Shown here piece after piece: positions 1-6,005 of a stretch of DNA of 9,102 bases (its first letter is position 1; every line of letters begins with the position of its first letter). The stretch comes from Desulfobacteraceae bacterium. Its GTDB lineage: Bacteria > Desulfobacterota > Syntrophobacteria > BM002. Made by a program: the position numbers and the translations under genes. The stretch lies in contig PPDG01000274.1 of the NCBI GenBank assembly GCA_002899795.1, forward strand, positions 1 to 9,102, in the 5' to 3' direction. The notes beneath the pieces were generated by a model. It worked only from the letters and a program-made list of their open reading frames with translations, was not told the origin of the DNA and did no database searches.

Positions 1-94
1 ACAGTACGTCGCAGGGTCCGACACCCGAGGACGCACGGAAGGACACCCATATCCGTGGTCGTAGTAGGCCACTCATGAAATATGCGGGCTCGGT
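1..94. repeat. Partial copy of a dispersed large palindrome (right arm)
   Basis: This stretch matches the right half of the palindrome at 2186-2390 in the same orientation. Shared blocks, in order, are TACGTCG, ACACCCGAGGACGC, GGAAGGAC, CCATATCCGTGGTCG and CATGAAATAT, with diverged bases between them. The left arm would lie outside the window. This copy lacks the central 22-bp element found in the copy at 2295-2316. It lies about 65 bp beyond the stop of the TerC gene, on that gene's 3' side. No gene is seen between 1 and 158. Confidence 0.75.
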
Positions 95-158
95 TGGCTT
101 GTATCTGGGTGGGATGTCAGGGACAGTCTAGCTGATTACCGGCGGGTTCTTTTCTCTG

Positions 159-1163
159 TTAGCCCTCTTCGTCGCTCCCAATCGGTGGCAATGTGCCATT
201 ATCCGGCGCTACCTTACCCTTTTCCTGGCCACCATTGGATTGCCACTTTACATATACGCCGTTAAAAACAAAAGTGCTGCAGAAGGTGGTGAGCATTATA
301 ATGGAGAAGACCAGATCACCCATGTGCAGGTGCAGCCTGGTGCCGCTCCAGGAGAAGAGAAGGATCAGCAGAGTCAGTTGGATCAAGGACTTGATGGTCA
401 GCAATCTAGCCTTCCTGACTTGGGCGGTACCCCAGACCGCCACCGTCAAAACTATCAAAATCCCCACCCCAACGGGCCCTAGATAGGCAAATAGGTTGTT
501 GAAGTGGACCCAGTCCACCTCACTCACCAAACGATAGCCAATCAGAGCCACCAGAGCGTAGCCTGTGTGTTTAAAGAGGGGAAACCTCTCAATTAAACGG
601 ATAAACACTCCCGCCACCAGTCGCATGCAGAGGATGCCAATCATGCCACCCATTAAAATCACCCAAACTTTTTTGGATAACCCCAGGGCGGCCAGGATAC
701 TGTCTACGCTAAAGGCTATGTCCATCAACTCTACTTTGATCACCGTGGCCCAAAATCCTTTGCCATAGGCGCTCATCTCAGATCTTGCCACCCTCCCAGC
801 AAAGAAATGCTCGTAACCCAACCACAAGAGATAGCCGCCGCCAAGGAGTTGCAAGGTCCAAAACTGGATCAAATAGGTTCCCAAGACAATGGCAATGGTC
901 CGAAAGAAGTAGGCTCCAAAAATTCCAGCAGTCAAAGCCCATTGCTGGATGGACATCTGGAAAGGCCCTAGTTTATACGACCGGTCAGTAGGCAGGTGAC
1001 TTACCAGAATGGCCAGAACCAGGGCGTTGTCCAAGGAAAGCAAACCCTCGCTCAGCACCAGGTTCAGCATGACCAGCAGGCCCGTGCCTGTAAAAAGAAA
1101 AGAGAGTTCCTCCCAGGAGAAAAACCTCAGAAAATTATTATAAAAACCTTCGAGAAGTTCCAT
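159..1163 (-). CDS. TerC/YkoY-family integral membrane protein (putative metal ion exporter)
   Basis: A 334-residue polytopic inner-membrane protein with both TerC signatures. These are an acidic LSEGLLSLDNAL segment at residues 37-48 (E39, D45, N46) and VELMDIAFSVDSILAALG at 144-161 (E145, D148, D154), each in a membrane helix. Members of this family are linked to tellurium resistance and, in several bacteria, to Mn2+ export. The exact substrate here cannot be read from sequence. About nine or ten hydrophobic segments are visible. The last two (about 256-270 and 283-303) lie beyond the usual TerC core of about 210-250 residues, and a hydrophilic tail of about 30 residues follows. The ATG at 1163 has only a weak upstream GGAT/AAG-like site, so the start is moderately certain. 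The upstream gene ends at a terminator, so this gene probably has its own promoter. I see no yybP-ykoY-type manganese riboswitch upstream. Confidence 0.88.
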   Translation of the reverse strand: MELLEGFYNNFLRFFSWEELSFLFTGTGLLVMLNLVLSEGLLSLDNALVLAILVSHLPTDRSYKLGPFQMSIQQWALTAGIFGAYFFRTIAIVLGTYLIQFWTLQLLGGGYLLWLGYEHFFAGRVARSEMSAYGKGFWATVIKVELMDIAFSVDSILAALGLSKKVWVILMGGMIGILCMRLVAGVFIRLIERFPLFKHTGYALVALIGYRLVSEVDWVHFNNLFAYLGPVGVGILIVLTVAVWGTAQVRKARLLTIKSLIQLTLLILLFSWSGTRLHLHMGDLVFSIIMLTTFCSTFVFNGVYVKWQSNGGQEKGKVAPDNGTLPPIGSDEEG

Positions 1164-1220
1164 AACCGCATCTTATCCACGGAGATCGAGTCACTTTTCC
1201 TGTCTGCCTATTAATCTCAA

Positions 1221-1293
1221 GGTGTCGGGTTTCAGGTGTCAGGTGTCAGGGAAGAGAAACGTAGAAGCTGAAACCTAAACACTGAAACCTGAG
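1221..1293. repeat. GGTGTCAGG / CCTGAAACC imperfect inverted repeat
   Basis: The left part (1221-1250) is built of the unit GGTGTC(A/G)GG with an inner GGGTTTCAGG. The right part (1268-1292) reads CTGAAACCT…ACTGAAACCTGA, so the two halves are roughly complementary with tandem sub-units. Repeats of this GTGTCAGG/CTGAAACC type are, from memory, dispersed in environmental bacterial genomes. It lies in the gap between the SH3 gene terminator and the TerC start, so it is probably in or near the TerC leader. Confidence 0.65.
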
Positions 1294-1336
1294 TTATTGT
1301 GATTTGTCAAGAGGACCAGGTTTTCCAGTACTAAAT

Positions 1337-1367
1337 AAAAAACCAGGGTTGGCCCCTGGTTTTTTTT
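1337..1367 (-). terminator. Intrinsic terminator after the SH3 protein gene
   Basis: The arms AAAAAACCAGGG (1337-1348) and CCCTGGTTTTTT (1354-1365) pair perfectly around a five-base loop. T runs follow the stem on both strands, so it can act in both directions. It begins about 30 bp beyond the stop codon of the leftward gene at 1397. It therefore separates that gene's transcript from the TerC gene downstream. Confidence 0.9.
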
Positions 1368-1396
1368 GCAATGAACAACGAAGTCATTTTCACTGT

Positions 1397-2110
1397 TTAC
1401 AGCTTATAATAATCTGATGAGCGCCGACGGCGCAAGCGTGCCACACTGGAACCCATAACCCAACCCAGCAGTAGGACCCCGGCGCCACTGAGAAACCAAC
1501 GGATGCCGGTGGACGTTTTCAATTTTCCGTGAGCCTTTTCCAATTTATCCAGTTTGGCGTTACTCTGCCGGGTTCCCTTTTGAAGATTCTCGTAGGCCAT
1601 CTTTAGATTCAAGTAGTTCGTCGACGAATTCTTGAGCTCCTCGTAATCCCGGCTCACTTTCTCCAACTCCCTCTGTTGGAGGTCCACCTGCTTTTGGAGT
1701 TCTTTATTCTTTTGGAGCAGGTCCTGGTTTCCACCTTTTATAGTGCCCACTTGTGCTCGCAGTTGCTCGTTTTCTGTGGCAAGCTTTTCTGCAGTCACCC
1801 GCCACGGCGGACGCTCAGAAAGATAGCGTCTCAGGATCCAGCCGGTACGGCCATCTGCCAGGGTTACTTCAGCCCATCCATCCTTTTCACTGAGTACTTC
1901 GAGCTGTGTGCCGGGCCGCAAAAGAGCAATGATGCGGTTTTCTTGCTGGGTCCCGGTTCTGAGGTTGGCCTCCACTGTGGTATCCGATACATAGAGAGTA
2001 GCGGCAGAGCTGCTTGCGCTCGGCAGGCAAACGGTGAAGAACAACGTCAGACTAAAAAGCCCCAGTGCCTTTACTGTCATCTTATTCTGCTTGTGTGTAA
2101 CCATCCCCAA
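1397..2110 (-). CDS. SH3-domain and membrane-anchor protein (TIGR04211/YgiM-like)
   Basis: A 237-residue envelope protein. Residues 11-37 form a signal peptide (hydrophobic core LGLFSLTLFFTVCL, cleavage probably near S-S-A-A). Residues 39-100 are a bacterial SH3 domain with EANLRTG, the LLRPGTQLEVL turn and DGRTGWILRRYL. Residues 105-200 are a long heptad-rich coiled coil. Residues 204-222 are a transmembrane helix, followed by an RLRRRR basic stop-transfer cluster. This order is that of the 'SH3 and anchor' family: a periplasmic SH3/coiled-coil region held in the inner membrane at the C-terminus. Bacterial SH3 domains often bind cell-wall peptides, but no specific function is known here. TTG is chosen as start because GGAG (2118-2121) lies seven bases upstream. 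An ATG at 2104 is the alternative, two codons later. It is followed by its own terminator. Confidence 0.87.
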   Translation of the reverse strand: MGMVTHKQNKMTVKALGLFSLTLFFTVCLPSASSSAATLYVSDTTVEANLRTGTQQENRIIALLRPGTQLEVLSEKDGWAEVTLADGRTGWILRRYLSERPPWRVTAEKLATENEQLRAQVGTIKGGNQDLLQKNKELQKQVDLQQRELEKVSRDYEELKNSSTNYLNLKMAYENLQKGTRQSNAKLDKLEKAHGKLKTSTGIRWFLSGAGVLLLGWVMGSSVARLRRRRSSDYYKL

Positions 2111-2117
2111 TCCAGTT

Positions 2118-2121
2118 CTCC
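2118..2121 (-). promoter_or_regulatory. Shine-Dalgarno site that favours a TTG start
   Basis: GGAG read on the minus strand is separated by seven bases from TTG at 2110-2108. The competing ATG at 2104-2102 would be 13 bases away, and the next ATG (2080) has no good site. This supports TTG initiation of the SH3 protein gene. Confidence 0.55.
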
Positions 2122-2185
2122 AAGATTAGATGATAGTGTTCATTCCCCTACCTCTTCCGCCCATGACCACCTTGTTAGCAATTTC

Positions 2186-2390
2186 TAGGCCGGATATTTT
2201 ATGAATTGCTGTCGCGAGACCACGAAGATGGGTGGGCCACCTGGCAACCGCAGGGTGTTGGTTTCCGTACCTGAACGGTACGTCGAAGGAGGAGCCTGTC
2301 CTGAGCCTGTCGAAGGAACACCCGAGGACGCCAGGAAGGACGGCCATATCCGTGGTCGCAGCAAGTTATTCATGAAATATTCGGCCTGGG
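2186..2390. repeat. Large imperfect palindrome, about 205 bp, dispersed family
   Basis: The left arm begins with TAGGCCGGATATTTTATGAA, then GCTG…CGAGACCACG…ATGG…CCTGGC…GGGTGTT. The right arm, read on the other strand, begins CAGGCCGAATATTTCATGAA, then GCTGCGACCACGG…ATGG…CCTGGCG…CGGGTGTT. The arms agree over about 75 bp each with indels. The centre holds a small hairpin CGTACC-TGAAC-GGTACG (about 2266-2282) and, beside it, the nested 22-bp element at 2295-2316. A related right arm lies at 1-94. Frames open through this region are by-products of the repeat, not genes. The rest of the gap, 2391-2582, up to the mnmG stop codon, shows no gene and no convincing terminator. Confidence 0.8.
2295..2316. 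repeat. Nested 22-bp element, minus orientation (CCTGTCCTGAGCC…GTCGAAGG)
   Basis: This short element is the reverse complement of a CCTTCGACAGGCTCAGG-type sequence. It occurs again, with C to T at one position, at 8229-8250. It lies inside the 2186-2390 palindrome and is missing from the related arm at 1-94. A 9-bp direct repeat GTCGAAGGA occurs at 2282-2290 and again at 2309-2317. The second copy overlaps the end of the element, so the extra DNA amounts to 27 bp. Confidence 0.75.
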
Positions 2391-2582
2391 GCCGGGCGAT
2401 ATTTGACGCCAATATAGCGGATTTTTCTTGATTGTAAAACAAATTCTTTTTAAATCAGAGTAACTTAGGCTATTGTTCAGCATCCGGTCTCCCAGGGAAT
2501 ACGTTTCATCACCCCTTGGAAGAGTCTGCTATGGTTGCATATTGCCTCACAAAATTCAACAAGGGCCCTTTGTGGATGGAAA

Positions 2583-4487
2583 CTAATTAGATCCGGTCTG
2601 GGGCGGGGCCTGCTGGCTCTCTCGGATGCGCTTTAGGTAAACCATGAGAACTGAGAGAGCCGCTGGGGTCATCCCAGAAATCCTGGAAGCTTGTCCCAGA
2701 GAGGTGGGCTGGACTTCGTTCAATTTCTGGCGCACTTCGTTGGACAACCCGGGTACCTCTTTATAGTCGAAGCTGGGAGGGATATTTATTTTCTCGAGGT
2801 TCTTGAATTTCTTCACCTCAGCTTCCTGCCTCTGTAGATAACCCTGGTACTTGCACTGGATCTCCACCTGCCTGGTTACGAGTTCCGGCAGCTTGTTGCC
2901 ACGGCCCTCCAACTGCTCCACGTCACCATAAGACAACTCCGGTCGCTTCAGCAGTTGGGCCAGGGGCACGGCAGTCTCAAGTGCTGCTGACTTTTTTGTT
3001 GCCAGCAACTTATTCACCTTGGCAGTGGGCTTGATCCTGGCTCGCTCTACACGTTGAAGTTCCTCGGCAATCTGGCGCCGACGCTCTTTGAGATCTTGGA
3101 AGGTATCTTGGTCAATGAGGCCCAGTTCGTATCCCCTCTCCATGAGGCGCAGATCAGTGTTGTCTTCCCTGAGAAGCAACCTGTATTCCGCCCGGGAAGT
3201 AAAGATCCGGTAGGGCTCTTTGGTTCCCCGGGTCACGAGATCATCCACCATGACTCCCATATACGCCTCGGAGCGATCGAGAATAAAAGGAGACCTTTTC
3301 TGAACCTGCAAGGCAGCGTTTACTCCTGCCCACAACCCCTGGGCAGCAGCCTCTTCGTAGCCCGAAGTGCCGTTTATCTGACCCGCCATGAAAAGTCCGG
3401 CCACCTTCTTGGTCTCGAGAGTTGGCCTCAGCTGCGTGGGCTGGACATAGTCATACTCGATGGCGTAAGCGGGCCGCATGATCTCCGCCTCTTCCAGGCC
3501 TGGTACTGAACGGACGAGCTGTATCTGAAGGTCATAGGGGAGGCAGTTTCCTGTGCCGCTGGCATAGATCTCTTCAGTATCCAAGCCCTCGGGCTCCAGG
3601 ATGACCTGATGCTTCTCCTTGTGCGGAAACTTCATTATCTTGTCTTCAAGCGACGGGCAATAGCGGGCCGACACCCCTTTGATAACCCCACTGTAAAGCG
3701 GAGATAAGTCGATATTATTCAGCACGATATCATGGGTGCGGTGATGCGTATGTCCAAGGTAACAAGAAATCTGGGGGAGGGTTATCTTTTCGGTGAAAAG
3801 GGAAAAAGGACGCGGTTTCTCGTCACCCTTTTGCTCTCTGAATTGGGAAAAATCAATGGTCTTCCGTCTCAACCTCGCTGGGGTTCCGGTCTTCATTCTA
3901 CCCATCTGAAAGCCAAGCTTGGCCAGATTGTCAGCCAAACCGTCAGCGGGAAATTCCCCGGCCCGCCCCGAAGGAATTTGCTGGCTTCCTATGTGAATCA
4001 AACCATGCAAAAAGGTACCTGTGGTGAGCACTACCGTCGGAGCCATGAATTCCATACCCAGATTGTCACCAACCCCAACTACCCGGTTGCCTTCAACCAG
4101 AACCACTTCCACCAAGCTCTGCTTGATATCCAAGTTCTCTTGCCGTTCCAACACAGACTTCATCTTGGCACGGTAAAGCACTTTGTCGTTTTGACAACGC
4201 GTTCCCTGGACCGCCGGCCCTTTGCGCGTATTCAGGGTACGGAACTGGATGCCAGTTTGATCCGCCACTTTGCCAATCTCACCCCCCAGAACATCCACCT
4301 CTTTGACCAGGTGCCCTTTTCCCAAGCCACCCACCGAAGGTGAGCAGGGCATGTGAGCTACAGTGTCCAGATAGATGGTGAATAGCACGGTGCTACATCC
4401 CATGCGAGCGGAGGCCAAAGCTGCCTCACACCCTGCATGCCCTCCTCCCACAACTATGACATCGTATGTCTTCGGATAGACGCTCAT
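2583..4487 (-). CDS. mnmG: tRNA uridine-5-carboxymethylaminomethyl modification enzyme MnmG (GidA)
   Basis: MnmG is the FAD-binding partner of the GTPase MnmE. The complex uses methylene-tetrahydrofolate and glycine or ammonium to make cmnm5/nm5 on uridine 34 of tRNAs reading split codon boxes, in the cytoplasm. The 634-residue length is typical. Visible landmarks are the dinucleotide-binding GGGHAGCEAA at 14-23 and MPCSPSVGGLGKGHL at 46-60 (C48 matches the conserved N-terminal cysteine). Also seen are RTLNTRKGPAVQGTR at 83-97, SARYCPSLEDK at 273-283 with the conserved C277, EPEGLDTEEIY at 298-308, FMAGQINGTSGYEEAAAQG at 366-384 and VTRGTKEPYRIFTSRAEYR at 418-436. All key residues are present and the C-terminal MnmE-binding helical region is complete. 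Start ATG 4487 has an AGG five bases upstream. It is not next to mnmE or rsmG in this window. It is divergent from a YhcC/YtqA-family radical SAM gene. Confidence 0.98.
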   Translation of the reverse strand: MSVYPKTYDVIVVGGGHAGCEAALASARMGCSTVLFTIYLDTVAHMPCSPSVGGLGKGHLVKEVDVLGGEIGKVADQTGIQFRTLNTRKGPAVQGTRCQNDKVLYRAKMKSVLERQENLDIKQSLVEVVLVEGNRVVGVGDNLGMEFMAPTVVLTTGTFLHGLIHIGSQQIPSGRAGEFPADGLADNLAKLGFQMGRMKTGTPARLRRKTIDFSQFREQKGDEKPRPFSLFTEKITLPQISCYLGHTHHRTHDIVLNNIDLSPLYSGVIKGVSARYCPSLEDKIMKFPHKEKHQVILEPEGLDTEEIYASGTGNCLPYDLQIQLVRSVPGLEEAEIMRPAYAIEYDYVQPTQLRPTLETKKVAGLFMAGQINGTSGYEEAAAQGLWAGVNAALQVQKRSPFILDRSEAYMGVMVDDLVTRGTKEPYRIFTSRAEYRLLLREDNTDLRLMERGYELGLIDQDTFQDLKERRRQIAEELQRVERARIKPTAKVNKLLATKKSAALETAVPLAQLLKRPELSYGDVEQLEGRGNKLPELVTRQVEIQCKYQGYLQRQEAEVKKFKNLEKINIPPSFDYKEVPGLSNEVRQKLNEVQPTSLGQASRISGMTPAALSVLMVYLKRIRESQQAPPQTGSN

Positions 4488-4589
4488 TGGAACCTAGGAA
4501 AGCTAGACCAGTAAGCTGGATCAAAGTTCAATTGTTTTGCCCGCAAACACGTCTAGTGGTTTTGGAGTGCTGAAGTATAGTAGTAATAG

Positions 4590-4769
4590 AAATTCCAAAT
4601 CACAAATCACAAATATCAAACAAATAACAATGACCAAAATTGTCCGCGCTTCGCTTGGACTCCCCACCCTGCGGGCGGGTCCCCAGTTTCAAAATTCCAA
4701 ACTTGTTTTGGTCATTGAGTATTGGAATTTGAGATTTGTTTGTAATTTGGTGCTTGGAATTTGATATTT
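4590..4769. repeat. AT-rich imperfect palindrome with nested GC-rich insert
   Basis: The left arm (4590-4640) is AAATTCCAAATCACAAATC…AATGACCAAAA. The right arm (about 4706-4769) is TTTTGGTCATT…TTGGAATTTGAGATTTG…TTGGAATTTGATATTT. The inner 11 bp (4629-4639 with 4706-4716) pair perfectly, and the outer parts share CAAATT/TTCCAAAT units. A GC-rich element interrupts the apex at 4642-4689. The repeat fills the divergent gap between mnmG and the radical SAM gene. Beside it, 4773-4800 contains CTCCACTGATCCATTACTCCA, a short near-tandem ACTCCA/TCCA stretch that may be another repeat fragment. Confidence 0.75.
4642..4689. repeat. Nested GC-rich two-hairpin element, copy 1
   Basis: A 48-bp GC-rich block inside an AT-rich palindrome. 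It has a small hairpin GCG-CTT-CGC, then CCCCACCC-TGC-GGGCGGG, then TCCCCAGTTT. The second stem has one A·C mismatch on this strand that becomes G·T on the other. It is flanked by exact 7-bp direct repeats CAAAATT (4635-4641 and 4690-4696). The same architecture and the shared GTTTC right edge recur at 7297-7352. Confidence 0.7.
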
Positions 4770-4827
4770 CGCAATGCTCCACTGATCCATTACTCCACCT
4801 GACTCTAGCAAGGACCACGTAATTTCT

Positions 4828-4857
4828 GGAGGTTATCCTTTGGATTATATATTATAA
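4828..4857 (+). promoter_or_regulatory. Candidate mini-ORF leader (GGAGG, TTG start, Met-Asp-Tyr-Ile-Leu) coupled to the radical SAM gene
   Basis: A perfect GGAGG (4828-4832) lies 24 bases upstream of the ATG at 4857, too far to serve it directly. Seven bases after GGAGG is TTG (4840), which opens the five-codon frame TTG GAT TAT ATA TTA TAA. Its stop overlaps the downstream start as TAATG (4855-4859). Such stop-start overlaps support translational coupling. The mini-ORF could load ribosomes for a gene whose own start lacks a Shine-Dalgarno. It could also be chance in an AT-rich segment, which includes a TATAAT at 4853-4858. Confidence 0.4.
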
Positions 4858-5783
4858 TGCTCCGGATGAATACTAGTCGTTATCGGGATCTAAACACCGC
4901 ACTCCAAGAGCAGTTCGGATGCCGTGTCCAGAAGATTACTCTGGATGCGGCACTAACCTGCCCGAACCGAGATGGCACCCTGGGCGTAGGCGGCTGCATC
5001 TATTGCAATGTCAGAGGTTCGGGGACCGGCTTATCCCAACAGTACACCATCCCCCAACAACTGGAACGTGGTAAAGATCGGTTGCGCCGCCGCTATAAGG
5101 CGAAAAAGTTTATTGCCTATTTCCAGTCTTTCTCCAACACTTACGGGCATTTGGATGAACTAAAACGCCTCTATTTAGAGGCCCTTGCCATAGAGGATGT
5201 GGTGGGTCTTGCCATTGGAACCAGGCCTGACTGCGTGGCTGACAATGTTCTGGACATGTTGGCCGATTTGAACCGGCGGACTTACTTATGGCTAGAATAC
5301 GGCCTACAATCTATACACGACCGCACTCTCAGACTGATCAACCGGGGCCACGACGTTGCAGCCTTTGTGGATGCAGTGGAGCGAACCCGGCGGCGTGGCC
5401 TTGACATCTGCGTCCACGTTATCTTGGGACTTCCCGATGAGGATAAGGCGGAAATGCTGGCCACAGCGCGGGCCCTGGCCAAGCTCGACATTCAGGGGAT
5501 CAAAATTCACCTTCTTTATGTTATTAAGGGCACACCACTTGCAGATCTCTACCAGCGTGAAAACTATCGTTGTCTGAGCCGTGAGGAGTATGTGGATATT
5601 GTCTGCGAGTTTATAGCTCTGCTTCCCCCACAGGTGGTCATTCATAGGCTCACCGGTGATCCTCACCCGGATGAACTCCTGGCCCCGAAGTGGGCCCTGG
5701 ACAAACAGACCAATCTGCAGGCTATCCGTGACACCTTGGAAAGTCGCGATCTTTGGCAAGGAAAGCATTTCAGCGGGCAGTAG
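4857..5783 (+). CDS. Radical SAM protein, TIGR01212 (YhcC/YtqA) family; candidate MnmL-type tRNA modification enzyme
   Basis: A 308-residue radical SAM enzyme. The iron-sulfur cluster cysteines are C35, C47 and C50 in TCPNRDGTLGVGGCIYC (C-x11-C-x2-C), the spacing typical of this family rather than the classic CxxxCxxC. Further family landmarks are KKFIAYFQSFSNTYG (83-97), GLAIGTRPDC (117-126), LWLEYGLQS (144-152), INRGHD (160-165), VHVILGLP (186-193), KIHLLYVIKGTPL (216-228) and the C-terminal RLTGDPHPDELLAPKW (264-279). Length is normal for the family. The YtqA subgroup (MnmL) in Bacillus and Streptococcus is known to act on the mnm5s2U pathway, converting the product of MnmEG. Whether this protein belongs to that subgroup or to the YhcC subgroup is not decided by motifs alone. 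Its divergent position next to mnmG is suggestive. An ATG at 4866 is an alternative start. It has no own Shine-Dalgarno; see the mini-ORF upstream. Confidence 0.9.
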   Translation: MLRMNTSRYRDLNTALQEQFGCRVQKITLDAALTCPNRDGTLGVGGCIYCNVRGSGTGLSQQYTIPQQLERGKDRLRRRYKAKKFIAYFQSFSNTYGHLDELKRLYLEALAIEDVVGLAIGTRPDCVADNVLDMLADLNRRTYLWLEYGLQSIHDRTLRLINRGHDVAAFVDAVERTRRRGLDICVHVILGLPDEDKAEMLATARALAKLDIQGIKIHLLYVIKGTPLADLYQRENYRCLSREEYVDIVCEFIALLPPQVVIHRLTGDPHPDELLAPKWALDKQTNLQAIRDTLESRDLWQGKHFSGQ

Positions 5784-5827
5784 GCAGCTAGCAGATGCCA
5801 GGTGCGCGCTCAACTCTCCAAAGATCA

Positions 5828-5870
5828 CCATTGTCCGTAGTTCCGCCCAAGGCGGATCAGTGGTCCGTGG
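5828..5870. repeat. GTCCGT(A/G)G repeat interrupted by a CCGCC…GGCGG palindrome
   Basis: Two diverged units, CCATTGTCCGTAGT (5828-5841) and CAGTGGTCCGTGG (5858-5870), flank the hairpin TCCGCC-CAA-GGCGGA (5842-5856). It lies in the 222-bp gap between the radical SAM gene and the MFS gene. The rest of that gap has no gene. A GCAGCTAGCAGATGCCAGG stretch just after the stop codon at 5783 resembles the GGCAG-type repeats but is too short to classify. No clear terminator is seen. Confidence 0.5.
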
Positions 5871-6005
5871 CATATTTAATAAGATATGCTTGCATTAATG
5901 ACGTAACTTGCTAACATCTCTCACTATCGAATTGAGATGGATTTGAATGCTGACTCCCTGCAACTGACGACGGACGTGCATCTGCCGCTGTAAGAACCAT
6001 TGACT

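Noticed and set aside
1282..1310. Possible promoter for the TerC gene with a perfect minus-strand TTGACA at 1310-1305
   Set aside because: The hexamer at the proper distance is TTTCAG, a poor -10, and falls inside the CTGAAACC repeat, so the match may be chance.
1676..2188. Plus-strand 170-codon frame over the SH3 protein gene
   Set aside because: The opposite strand encodes a coherent signal peptide, SH3 domain, coiled coil and anchor. This frame has no motif.
2126..2442. Open frames on both strands through the 2186-2390 palindrome
   Set aside because: They are made of the repeat arms and the nested 22-bp element (giving PEPVEG and STGSGQ-like peptides typical of that repeat), with no ribosome site or family match.
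2505..2580. Terminator for mnmG
   Set aside because: The only stem (ACAAGGG/CCCTTTGT near 2557-2575) is short, imperfect and followed by no T run on the minus strand.
3054..4343. Plus-strand open frames of 151 and 203 codons inside mnmG
   Set aside because: They are antisense to a clearly complete and conserved mnmG, and their translations resemble no protein.
5304..5873. Minus-strand 189-codon frame across the radical SAM gene
   Set aside because: It is the antisense shadow of a gene whose sense strand carries all radical SAM motifs.
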